From: Clostridia bacterium
GTDB taxonomy: Bacteria; Bacillota; Clostridia; Christensenellales; Aristaeellaceae
Reading direction: 5' to 3'
Assembly: GCA_017527065.1 (NCBI GenBank)
Contig: JAFXQO010000068.1
Coordinates: 1 to 58,097 of the forward strand
DNA: 58,097 bases
Positions 17,066-24,754 of this stretch are shown here, piece after piece. The notes below the pieces were generated by a model. The model was not told the origin of the DNA and made no database searches. It saw only the letters and a program-made list of their open reading frames with translations. Position 1 is the first letter of the stretch; each line of letters opens with the position of its first letter. Made by a program: the position numbers and the translations under genes.

Positions 17066-18274
17066 GAGGTTTCCTCCCTTTTCGAATCTGTCATAGGCGG
17101 GGCCGCTTTCCGGCCCGATCAGCCCCATTCGCCGGGCGCGCTCTATATTCGGCGGAAATAGTGGAAAGCAGAATGGCGGATTGTTTGCGCCTTGCAAGTT
17201 CTGTAGAGGCATGACGCGCACTTCTGTGCAGCGGCTTTTCACGAGAGATGCGTCCCGTCTGACAGCCTCTGCTTCCGTCAGATCCATTCTGTCCGAAGGT
17301 GCGTCGAATTGCCGCCCAAACAGTGTCGTATTGAAGACAATGCTGTGCCATATGCGGTATTTTGCCGCCCTGATCGACTGGGCGTCGGGCGATTCAGAAT
17401 TGACGCCGCGGTCGATGGGCGCGTCCGGGAACAGCGCTATCCAGCCTTTTTTACCATCCGGGAAGGCACAGCGCTCCGCCTCGGCGAAAAAAACCAGCGG
17501 CTTGTCCTTCATCCCCTGCGCGATGGACAGGCGGCAATGCGACAGGGTGTATTGCGCCGGGTCATAGCCTACAGCGCGCAACTCGACCCGCACGCCGCAG
17601 CCTTCTCCGCCCGCCAGCTCAACCATACAGTCGCAGGGATTGCCATACGCAGCCGTCACGCTGATGGAAAACGCGGGTGGCGCGTTCCGATCCATCAGAA
17701 AGGCGGAATGGCCATCCTTCGCCCGCAGCCACAGCGTGCAGAAGGGCTTCGGGCCGTCCTCGCCTTCTTCATCCAGCGGATACGAAAGGATATCCTCACT
17801 CCAGCCGGCCAGCGGCGCGGCGTCGCTCAGAATCGTCTCCGAAAAGACGTATTTCCGCCGGAACAGCTGCTTCAGCCGCTCCGCGCACCCACCCAGCACG
17901 GCGTCCCACAGGGGCGTTTCCCGCGGCAGGGCCGGCGCAGGTTCGTCAAGCGAGCCGTATTGGAGCGTTTCTCTTTGATCGCCATCCGTCAGGGACAGGA
18001 AGAGGACGTCGCTGTCGAAGTTGTCCGCCGCCACCACGGGGCAGTTCAGGGCCCGCGACAAGCGCTTTACGCCATCCGCACTGCCCAGTTCCGGCGCAGA
18101 GCCCGCGACGATCACCCAATCTCCTCCGGCGGGCGCGTACAGCCGCAGCGAGCAGTCCGCCTCTTCTCCAGCCGTCGCGCGCACATAACCCTGCGCCTTA
18201 TAATATGCCTTGAGCCCATCGCGCACTGCCCGCGCGCCGCCCCGAATGAGCATTGCCGAAAACGTATAGCCCAA
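17066..18274 (-). CDS. Conserved hypothetical protein, in frame with the DUF4838 gene (no stop between)
   Basis: About 403 residues, not confidently assigned to a family. It starts with TTG at 18274, 7 nt after AAAGGAGG; an ATG seven codons later is less well placed. The sequence is mixed alpha/beta with acidic, Trp- and Tyr-containing segments, no membrane span and no signal peptide. There is no stop codon before the DUF4838 start, so translation would continue into it. The last 45 or so residues before the junction (after RVMPLQNL) look less protein-like, consistent with a lost stop codon or frameshift. It belongs to the eda-xpt transcription unit. Confidence 0.6.
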
Positions 18275-18302
18275 AGCCGCGCCTCCTTTGCTTTGATGCC
18301 AT

Positions 18303-18335
18303 AGAGCGCCGCGCTCATTGAAAGCGCAGCGCTCT
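18303..18335 (-). other. Strong hairpin between xpt and the hypothetical gene
   Basis: A 13-bp inverted repeat with one mismatch (18303-18315 with 18323-18335, 7-nt loop) lies in the 69-bp gap. There is no U-tract on the minus strand, so it looks more like an mRNA stability or processing element than a terminator. Confidence 0.55.
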
Positions 18336-18343
18336 GTCATCCC

Positions 18344-18925
18344 TCATGCGTCCGCTTCGACGAACTCGATGAACCCCTCGCCCATCTTCGACACGCGGGC
18401 CAGAGAAATCACCTTGTAACCCTTCCCCGTGAGCAGCGCGCGCCCCGGCTGGAAGGCCTTTTCGATCACGATGCCGATGGCGGCCACGCTGCCGCCCGCC
18501 TGCTCGATGAGCTTCGACGCGCCCTGGGCCGCCTCGCCGCGGGCTAGGAAATCGTCTATCAACAGAACCCGGTCTCCCGGCAAAACGAAGCGCTTCTTCA
18601 GCGTGAGCTGGTAGGCCGCGTTTTTCGTGAAGGAAAAGACCTCGGTCTGTAATATGTCGTCGTTCAGGATACGCGAGGTGGATTTCTTCAAAATGACCAT
18701 CGGCACACCCAGCGCCATGGCGGTCATCAGGGCCGGGGCGATGCCTGAACTCTCGATGGTGATCACGCGGGTGATTCCCAGTCCCTTCGCGGCTTCGGCA
18801 AAGGCCTTTCCTGCTTCCGCCATCAGCGGCGCGTCAACCTGATTGTTCAGAAACGAATCGACCAGCAGCACATCCTCGTTCAGCGCGCGCCCATCGCGCA
18901 GGATCTTCTCCTCAAGCTGTAGCAT
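18344..18925 (-). CDS. xpt: Xanthine phosphoribosyltransferase
   Basis: Converts xanthine and PRPP to XMP in purine salvage, in the cytoplasm. The 193 residues align well with Bacillus Xpt: VDSFLNNQVDAPLM, TIESSGIAPALMTAMALGVP, the PRPP-binding LLIDDFLARGEAA and VIEKAFQPGR. AGGGGAGAAGGG precedes the ATG. It follows eda by 30 nt and probably shares its promoter. No purine riboswitch fits in that gap, so the regulation usual in Bacillus is absent here. Confidence 0.96.
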   Translation of the reverse strand: MLQLEEKILRDGRALNEDVLLVDSFLNNQVDAPLMAEAGKAFAEAAKGLGITRVITIESSGIAPALMTAMALGVPMVILKKSTSRILNDDILQTEVFSFTKNAAYQLTLKKRFVLPGDRVLLIDDFLARGEAAQGASKLIEQAGGSVAAIGIVIEKAFQPGRALLTGKGYKVISLARVSKMGEGFIEFVEADA

Positions 18926-18955
18926 AAGCCCTTCTCCCCTCGTATTGCTCTGTCC

Positions 18956-19615
18956 TCAGTGATGGCTGACGGCCTCCATGAAGCGCCTGGCCCGCTCGGT
19001 CACGGCGGCCCAATTGTTCGCCTCGATGACCGCCTTGGGCAGCAGGGGCGAACCGACGCCGAACCCGCATACGCCTGCGTCCAGCAGCTCGCGCACGTTT
19101 TCCGGGGTTACGCCGCCCACCGCCAGCAGCGGAATGTGGCTGAGCGGCGCGCGCACGGCCTTGATGTAGGGCGCGCCCATCTGCGACGCCGGAAACAGCT
19201 TCACGAAATGCGCGCCGGCCTCCCAGGCCGAGACGATCTCCGTGGGCGTGAACGCGCCGGGAATGGAGACTAGGCCCAGCCGCACCGTTTCGCCGATGAC
19301 CTGCGCGCTCACGTTGGGCGATACGATGAAGCGCCCGCCCGCTTCGGCTGTGGCCCGCGCCTCCTCGGGCGTGAGCACCGTGCCCGCGCCGATGTCCATA
19401 TCCTCTCCCGCGATCTGCGCCAGCTGGGCGATCATGCGCCCGTTGAGCGCCACGCAGTCCGCGCGCGCATGGTCAAACGTGCACTCGATGGCGCGCACGC
19501 CGCCCTTCACCAGGGCCTCCGCGATGAAGCCCAGCTTCGATTCTGGCACGCCGCGCAGGATCGCGATGATCTTCTGCCTTTTGATCCGTTCAATGACCGC
19601 CGCCGCATCGCTCAT
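18956..19615 (-). CDS. eda: Bifunctional KDPG / 4-hydroxy-2-oxoglutarate aldolase
   Basis: Cleaves 2-dehydro-3-deoxy-6-phosphogluconate to pyruvate and glyceraldehyde-3-phosphate, serving hexuronate breakdown. At 219 residues it is of normal length. It has the general acid/base Glu in AIECTFDH, the Schiff-base Lys in HFVKLFPAS, and the phosphate-binding AVGGVTPEN and GFGVGSPL loops. AAAGGAG lies about 11 nt before the ATG. It is the first gene of the minus-strand unit eda-xpt-hypothetical-DUF4838. Pairing with a glycosidase-like gene suits uronic-acid-containing glycans, although no uronate isomerase is present in the window. Confidence 0.95.
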   Translation of the reverse strand: MSDAAAVIERIKRQKIIAILRGVPESKLGFIAEALVKGGVRAIECTFDHARADCVALNGRMIAQLAQIAGEDMDIGAGTVLTPEEARATAEAGGRFIVSPNVSAQVIGETVRLGLVSIPGAFTPTEIVSAWEAGAHFVKLFPASQMGAPYIKAVRAPLSHIPLLAVGGVTPENVRELLDAGVCGFGVGSPLLPKAVIEANNWAAVTERARRFMEAVSHH

Positions 19616-19668
19616 AGCCTGCCGCGCTCCTTTCCCGATTGACGAAACGATGTGTTTTGACTAATTTA

Positions 19669-19697
19669 TCATACCACGCCCGCCGGGAAATTTCAAC
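19669..19697 (-). promoter_or_regulatory. Sigma-A promoter of the eda operon
   Basis: Minus-strand TTGAAA (19697-19692), 17-nt spacer, TATGAT (19674-19669), about 55 nt upstream of the eda start. Confidence 0.75.
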
Positions 19698-19771
19698 GCC
19701 GCACGATCAATTCGCGCATATCTTTTACCGTGTCCGGCAAAAAATAGAAAAAAAGAACGGAGGTACGCGCC

Positions 19772-20344
19772 TTGCCCCTTATCCTCGCCCTGCCCCTTTG
19801 CGCGCTGGCCGCGCTGTGTCCCCTGCCCGTGCGCACAGGCTTTCTGAAATCGCCCGGCGCTGCGCTGCGTGTCGGCCTGGCGATCGGCGCTTTCAGGCGG
19901 CAGGGAAGTCTTGCCCTTACCCGGGCGGAGGGTAAGCTGGCGCTGCGGCTCAGTTCGTCCAACGGAGAGCGGCTGATCCCGCTCGGGAGAAGCAAAGACC
20001 GAAGCGCCGCTTCCGCCGTCGGAAAGGCGATGCGCTTCCTTCTGCGCCGGACGCGCGCCGAAAGGCTGGAGGCCCGGCTTATCGTAAACGCGGGCGACGC
20101 GCAAAGCACCGTGCTGCTGGCTGCGCTCATCGGGGCGGCGCTGTCCTCGCTGCGCGCCGCGCGGCCCGGCCTGCCCCTCCGCGGGCGTGTGCGCTGCGCC
20201 TTTTCAGAGCCGGGCGAGGCGCGTCTTATGGGCATCTTTTCCCTTCGCGCGGGGCATATTATGCTTGCGGCGCTTCTGTTCTGCCGCGAATACTGCTTCG
20301 GGAGGTTACGCGCATGGATAAACACCCCATCGAAAACATCATGA
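19772..20344 (+). CDS. DUF2953 protein, YtfI-like
   Basis: A 190-residue protein with an N-terminal hydrophobic segment (residues 3-20) and a second hydrophobic stretch near the end. The VNAGDAQSTVLLAALIGAAL segment matches the GtGDA...Tal.yG pattern of DUF2953, the family of Bacillus YtfI. In Bacillus ytfI lies directly before ytfJ/gerW; the same order is seen here, with a 31-nt overlap. It starts with TTG at 19772, 8 nt after CGGAGG. The function is unknown, probably sporulation-related by association. A forespore promoter would be expected upstream but was not identified. Confidence 0.75.
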   Translation: MPLILALPLCALAALCPLPVRTGFLKSPGAALRVGLAIGAFRRQGSLALTRAEGKLALRLSSSNGERLIPLGRSKDRSAASAVGKAMRFLLRRTRAERLEARLIVNAGDAQSTVLLAALIGAALSSLRAARPGLPLRGRVRCAFSEPGEARLMGIFSLRAGHIMLAALLFCREYCFGRLRAWINTPSKTS

Positions 20345-20691
20345 CCACCACCATGGAAAATATCCGCGACATGGTGGACGTAAACACCGTCATCGGCGAC
20401 CCTGTCGTCGCCGCGGAAGGCTCAACGATCATTCCCATCTCCCGCGTGAGCTTTGGCTTCGTGGCGGGCGGCGGCGAATACGGCGCGAAGCCGGAAATGG
20501 CCGGCACGCCCTTCGCCGGCGGCACCGGCGCGGGCGTCACCGTGCAGCCGATGGGCTTTTTGAGCATCACCGGCAACCAGGTGCGCCTCACGCCCGTCCA
20601 GTACGCCGCGCCGATCGACCGCGTTATTGACATGATCCCGGGCATGGTGAAGGACGTGAAAGCCTTTCTCGAAGGACAGGGAAAGGGATAA
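20314..20691 (+). CDS. gerW: GerW family sporulation protein (YtfJ)
   Basis: A 125-residue protein of the YtfJ/GerW family, forespore-made in Bacillus and needed for normal spore germination. Typical features are ENIRDMVDVNTVIGDPV, TIIPISRVSFGFVAGGGEYG, the Gly-rich TPFAGGTGAGVTVQP, and a C-terminal amphipathic helix. GGGAGG lies 8 nt before the ATG, inside the preceding gene, so the two are translationally linked. This is one of the clearest signs that the organism forms endospores. An intrinsic terminator follows. Confidence 0.95.
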   Translation: MDKHPIENIMTTTMENIRDMVDVNTVIGDPVVAAEGSTIIPISRVSFGFVAGGGEYGAKPEMAGTPFAGGTGAGVTVQPMGFLSITGNQVRLTPVQYAAPIDRVIDMIPGMVKDVKAFLEGQGKG

Positions 20692-20708
20692 ACGGTATAA
20701 ACAGGCAG

Positions 20709-20737
20709 GTTGTGGGCAGCGCCCCACAACTTTTTTT
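20709..20737 (+). terminator. Intrinsic terminator after gerW
   Basis: An 8-bp perfect stem (20709-20716 with 20723-20730) followed by seven T residues. Confidence 0.9.
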
Positions 20738-20810
20738 GCGCATGTATTCAGGATTTTCATATTGCTATAAACAAAGCGCGGGGTGTTTAGAAAAACATCT
20801 CAAAATTAAC

Positions 20811-20839
20811 GTGCATTCCCCTGTGATAGGTGCTATGAT
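20811..20839 (+). promoter_or_regulatory. Candidate promoter of the decarboxylase cluster
   Basis: TATGAT at 20834-20839 is a good -10, but the hexamer 17 nt upstream, GTGCAT, is a poor -35. The 175-nt leader between the gerW terminator and the first gene is otherwise AT-rich with no recognised riboswitch. Confidence 0.4.
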
Positions 20840-20912
20840 GTGGAATGGAGGAATAAGGGTTTACCTGTTTGATTTATGTTATTCCACAAAGGTAGATATG
20901 GAGGTTGAAACA

Positions 20913-22394
20913 ATGAGTGTGGAACGGAATCTGCCCATCGTCCGCGATCGCAGGCAGGCGGCTCTCCAGGGAGACGCCGAGCAGATCAAGCGCCAGCACG
21001 ACGCCGGCAAGCTGACCGCGCGCGAGCGCGTGGCCTGCCTCTTCGATGAGGCGAGCTTCGTCGAGCTGGATACCCTCATCGCCGACGCCGGCGTCATCAC
21101 CGGCTACGGCCTGATCGACGGCCATCCCGTTTATGCCTACGCCCAGGACTACACCGTCAAGGCCGGCGCGCTGGGCGCAGCCCAGGCCCGCAAGATCCTG
21201 AAGGTGCTTTCCCTCGCCGAAAAAACCGGCGCGCCCATCGTCGCCCTTTGCGATTCCCACGGCGCCCGCCTGGACGAGGGCATGAACGCCGTCAACGCTT
21301 ACGCGTCCATCATGGCCAAGAGCGCGGACCTGTCCGGCGTGGTGCCGCAGATCACCGTGGTGCTCGGCCCCTGCGGCGGCGGTGCGGCCATGTGCGCCGC
21401 GATGGCGGACATCGTCATCATCGGCAAGAACGGCCAGCTGTTCGTCAACGGTCCGCAGCTCGTTTCCGCAGTCACCGGCAAGAATATCACCATGGAAGAA
21501 ATGGCCGGCGCGGCCGCTTCCGTGAAATCCGGCGCGGCCCATATTGCCGCCGACAGCGACGAGGACGCCATCGCCAAGGCCCGTAAGATCGTCGCGCTGC
21601 TTCCCGGAAACAACCTGGAGGACGCGCCCTTCGCCTTCGAGGCCGAAGACGACATCAACCGCGAGCTTTCCGACCTGAACGCCATCGACACCCTGGCTGA
21701 CGCCAAGGACGCCATCGTGCGCATCGCCGACAACGCCGACGTGATCGAGCTGGGCGACACCTACGCCCCCGAAGTCGTGACCGCGCTGGTTCGCATCGGC
21801 GGCAGCGCCGCCGGCATCGTGGCGACGCAGGGCGCGAACAACGACGGCCGCCTGACCGTCGAGGGCTGCCGCAAGGCCGCGCGCTTCGTCCGCTTCCTTG
21901 ACAGCTTCTCCATCCCCGTCGTCACCCTGGTGGACACCAAAGGCGCGGCCGCCAACACCGCCGCGCAGGGCGAGCTGGCCCGCGCCAATGCCGCGCTGAT
22001 GGGCGCCTACGCCGACGCCACCAGCCCGCGCGTGGCCGTCGTGACCGGCAGCGCCATCGGCACCGCCGCCACGGCGCTGGCCTCCCGCGCCGCGAGCGAC
22101 GTGATCTACGCCTGGCCGGGCGCGGTCATCTCCCCCGTCAGCGCGCCGGTCGCCGTGCAGCTGATGTATGAAAAGGAACTGCACGAGGCCGCCGATCCCG
22201 CCGCCAAGCGCGACGAGCTGGAAAAGGCCTATCAGGACGATGTGGCCGACGGCGTGAACGCCGCGCTGCAGGGCAATGTGGACGACGTGATCGAGCCCGC
22301 CGCCACCCGCCAGATGATCGCCGCCGCGCTGGAGATGCTGGCCGGCAAGCGCGAATCGAAACCCGCCCGCAAGCATGGGAACCTTCCGCTGTAA
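20913..22394 (+). CDS. Carboxyltransferase subunit of a biotin-dependent decarboxylase/transcarboxylase (MmdA/12S-like)
   Basis: A 493-residue crotonase-fold carboxyltransferase related to methylmalonyl-CoA decarboxylase alpha (MmdA) and the transcarboxylase 12S subunit. The N-terminal half shows KLTARERVACLFDE, the oxyanion loop GPCGGGAAMCAAMAD and an NGPQLVSAVTGK segment; the C-terminal half shows DTKGAAANTAAQ and VVTGSAIGTAATALAS. The usual PGF.PG motif of propionyl-CoA-type enzymes is replaced, so the acyl-CoA substrate is uncertain. The frame is open upstream, but GGAGG 8 nt before the ATG at 20913 fixes the start. It is the first gene of a five-gene cluster with the gamma, biotin carrier, beta and 5S-like subunits. 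Confidence 0.85.
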   Translation: MSVERNLPIVRDRRQAALQGDAEQIKRQHDAGKLTARERVACLFDEASFVELDTLIADAGVITGYGLIDGHPVYAYAQDYTVKAGALGAAQARKILKVLSLAEKTGAPIVALCDSHGARLDEGMNAVNAYASIMAKSADLSGVVPQITVVLGPCGGGAAMCAAMADIVIIGKNGQLFVNGPQLVSAVTGKNITMEEMAGAAASVKSGAAHIAADSDEDAIAKARKIVALLPGNNLEDAPFAFEAEDDINRELSDLNAIDTLADAKDAIVRIADNADVIELGDTYAPEVVTALVRIGGSAAGIVATQGANNDGRLTVEGCRKAARFVRFLDSFSIPVVTLVDTKGAAANTAAQGELARANAALMGAYADATSPRVAVVTGSAIGTAATALASRAASDVIYAWPGAVISPVSAPVAVQLMYEKELHEAADPAAKRDELEKAYQDDVADGVNAALQGNVDDVIEPAATRQMIAAALEMLAGKRESKPARKHGNLPL

Positions 22395-22406
22395 GGAGGG
22401 GACAAT

Positions 22407-22775
22407 ATGAGCTTTATTGGCAAACTGGGATATTCCCTGATCGTCGCGATCATCGGCCTGTTCATCGTCTTCCTGGGCCTGGTCATACTGATCGGCTGCA
22501 TTAAGGCGATGTCGATCATCGTGGGCAAAATGCGTGAGAACGCCGAGGCGAAGAAGCCCGCGCCGACTCCCGCGCCCGTCGTCGTGCCCGAGCCGGTCGC
22601 CGAAGCCGCCGCTGAGGAAGCCGGCGTGGACGAGGGCGAACTGGTCGCCGTGATCACCGCCGCTCTGATGGCCTACGCCAAGGGCAACGGCGGCAAGACG
22701 CTGGTCGTTAAGAACATCCGCCGCGCAAACGCCTGGGCGAACGCCGGCCGCGCCGATCAGCTGACCCGCTTCTGA
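22407..22775 (+). CDS. Sodium-pump decarboxylase gamma subunit (OadG family)
   Basis: A 122-residue membrane protein with one N-terminal transmembrane segment (about residues 9-33: SLIVAIIGLFIVFLGLVILI), an Ala-Pro-Glu-rich linker, and a soluble C-terminal domain. This is the layout of OadG/MmdD, which anchors the soluble carboxyltransferase to the membrane beta subunit. The C-terminal domain, ending NAWANAGRADQLTRF, is longer than in the minimal enterobacterial OadG. AAGGAGGG lies 8 nt before the ATG and 12 nt after the preceding gene. Confidence 0.88.
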   Translation: MSFIGKLGYSLIVAIIGLFIVFLGLVILIGCIKAMSIIVGKMRENAEAKKPAPTPAPVVVPEPVAEAAAEEAGVDEGELVAVITAALMAYAKGNGGKTLVVKNIRRANAWANAGRADQLTRF

Positions 22776-22814
22776 TATTGATACCTATTGATATGATTAG
22801 AGGAGGAAACACTC

Positions 22815-23195
22815 ATGCGTAAATTCCAGATCGTTGTCAACGGCACCTCTTATATCGTCGATGTCGAAGAGCTGGCCGCCGGTCAGGCTCCCGCCCCCGT
22901 CGCCGCTGCGCCCGCGCCTGTCGCCGCCCCCAAGGCCGCGCCTGCCGCCGCTCCCAAGGCTGCGCCCGCCGCCCCCGCCGGCGCCGAGGCCATCAAGTCC
23001 CCCATGCCCGGCACCATCAACGCCGTGAACGTCACCGCCGGCCAGGCTGTGAAGAAGGGCGACGTGCTGTGCATCCTCGAGGCCATGAAGATGGAAAATG
23101 AAATCAAGGCCCCGCGCGACGGCTCCGTGGCCTCCGTGAACGTGACCAAGGGCCAGAGCGTGGCCTCCGGCGACGTGCTGCTTTCTCTGAACTGA
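22815..23195 (+). CDS. Biotin carboxyl carrier protein of the decarboxylase complex
   Basis: A 126-residue biotinyl carrier. An N-terminal beta segment (KFQIVVNGTSYIVDVEE) is joined by a flexible Ala-Pro-Lys linker (about 25-58) to a biotinyl domain (about 60-126) with the biotin-accepting lysine K92 in the canonical EAMKMENEI motif. It carries CO2 between the two carboxyltransferases of the cluster and the membrane beta subunit. It corresponds to MmdC or the 1.3S subunit of transcarboxylase. AGAGGAGG precedes the ATG. Confidence 0.95.
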   Translation: MRKFQIVVNGTSYIVDVEELAAGQAPAPVAAAPAPVAAPKAAPAAAPKAAPAAPAGAEAIKSPMPGTINAVNVTAGQAVKKGDVLCILEAMKMENEIKAPRDGSVASVNVTKGQSVASGDVLLSLN

Positions 23196-23242
23196 TTCGG
23201 TGCCTTAAAAACTGATGAAATGAAGAGGAGGTTGCCACGCGC

Positions 23243-24718
23243 ATGAAATCCAAACGCACCAGGGTATTGGTGACGCTTTTCCTGCTGATGATCGTCGCCA
23301 TGCTTCCCGTTCTGGCTGCCAGCGCCGACGCCGTGTCCGGCGAAGCGCAGACAGCGACCGTCTTCGGCGCCATCACGGATGACGGCACAATCAGCGCCGG
23401 CAACGAGACCGACGAAACGGCCGCGGCCACCGAGACCGAGGCTGAGACCGGGGACAGTTCCATCAACTTCTTTGAGGCGCTGGGAAACATCGCCCGGAGC
23501 ACCGGCTTTGCCAGCGGCAACTGGCGTCAATACGTGATGATCGCCGTGGCCTGCCTGCTGCTGTACCTGGCGATCGTGAAGCAGTTCGAGCCGCTGCTGC
23601 TGCTGCCCATCGCCTTCGGCATGCTGCTGGCCAACCTGCCCGCCGCGGGCATGATGGCTGATCCCACCTATCACTACTTCACCAGCCTGGACGAGGCCGT
23701 GAACTACATGTCCTCTCAGGGCAAGCCGCTGGACGACATCGTCATGGCCTACTCGAAAGAGCTGGGCGCCATGGCCTATCGCGTGCCTTACGCCAACGGC
23801 GGCCTGCTGTGGTATCTGTACCGCGGCGTCAAGCTGGGCATCTATCCCCCGCTCATCTTCATGGGCGTCGGCGCGATGACCGACTTCGCCCCCCTGCTGG
23901 CGAACCCGAAGAGCCTGCTCCTGGGCGCGGCCGCCCAGCTGGGCATCTTCCTGGCCTTCACCGTGGCCATGCTGACCGGCGCGTTCACGCCTGAAGAGGC
24001 CGCCTCCATCGGCATCATCGGCGGCGCGGACGGCCCCACGGCCATCTTCGTGACCACCCGCCTCGCCCCGCAGCTGCTGGGCCCCATCGCGGTGGCCGCA
24101 TACAGCTACATGGCGCTGGTGCCCGTCATCCAGCCGCCCATCATGAAAGCGCTGACCACAAAGGAAGAGCGCTCCATCGTGATGGAGCAGCTGCGCCCTG
24201 TCTCCAAGACTGAGGCCATCATCTTCCCCATCGTCGTCACCATCGTCGTGTCCATGCTGCTGCCCGACGCGGCCACGCTGATCGGCTGCCTGATGCTGGG
24301 CAACCTGCTGCGCGTCTCCGGCGTCACCGAGCGCCTGAACAAGACCGTGCAGAACGAGCTGTGCAACATCGTGACCATCTTCCTGGGCGTCACCGTCGGC
24401 GCGACGACCAACGGCGAGACCTTCCTGACCATCAGGACCATCCTGATCGTCCTCATGGGCATCTTCGCCTTCGGTGGCGGCACGGCGGGCGGCGTGCTGC
24501 TGGCCAAGCTGATGAACAAGCTCACCGGCGGCAAGATCAACCCGCTGATCGGCTCCGCAGGCGTTTCGGCCGTTCCCATGGCCGCGCGCGTGTCCAACAC
24601 TGTCGGCCAGCAGGAGAATCCCGGCAACTTCCTGCTGATGCACGCCATGGGCCCGAACGTGGCCGGCGTCATTGGCTCGGCTGTCGCGGCTGGCGTGTTC
24701 ATCTCCCTGTTCGGCTGA
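23243..24718 (+). CDS. Sodium-translocating decarboxylase beta subunit (OadB/MmdB)
   Basis: A polytopic membrane protein that decarboxylates carboxybiotin and exports Na+. Key motifs are GVGAMTDFAPLLANP (D214, matching the essential Asp of OadB), GIIGGADGPTAIF, and the C-terminal NTVGQQENPGNFLLMHAMGPN. At 491 residues it is longer than classic OadB: an N-terminal signal-like segment plus an acidic, Thr/Glu-rich extracellular stretch (about 30-75) precedes the first membrane span, and an extra loop of about 50 residues (about 138-190) follows the second. AGGAGG lies 11 nt before the ATG. Confidence 0.93.
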   Translation: MKSKRTRVLVTLFLLMIVAMLPVLAASADAVSGEAQTATVFGAITDDGTISAGNETDETAAATETEAETGDSSINFFEALGNIARSTGFASGNWRQYVMIAVACLLLYLAIVKQFEPLLLLPIAFGMLLANLPAAGMMADPTYHYFTSLDEAVNYMSSQGKPLDDIVMAYSKELGAMAYRVPYANGGLLWYLYRGVKLGIYPPLIFMGVGAMTDFAPLLANPKSLLLGAAAQLGIFLAFTVAMLTGAFTPEEAASIGIIGGADGPTAIFVTTRLAPQLLGPIAVAAYSYMALVPVIQPPIMKALTTKEERSIVMEQLRPVSKTEAIIFPIVVTIVVSMLLPDAATLIGCLMLGNLLRVSGVTERLNKTVQNELCNIVTIFLGVTVGATTNGETFLTIRTILIVLMGIFAFGGGTAGGVLLAKLMNKLTGGKINPLIGSAGVSAVPMAARVSNTVGQQENPGNFLLMHAMGPNVAGVIGSAVAAGVFISLFG

Positions 24719-24754
24719 TATTCGCCCATTGAAGTATAAAAGGAGGATAATCCT

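Noticed and set aside
18926-18955. A purine riboswitch before xpt
   Set aside because: Only 30 nt separate eda and xpt, too little for an aptamer, and no aptamer core sequence is seen.
20712-20912. An N-terminal extension of the carboxyltransferase
   Set aside because: It begins within the gerW terminator, has no ribosome binding site, and the homologous protein starts at the ATG at 20913.
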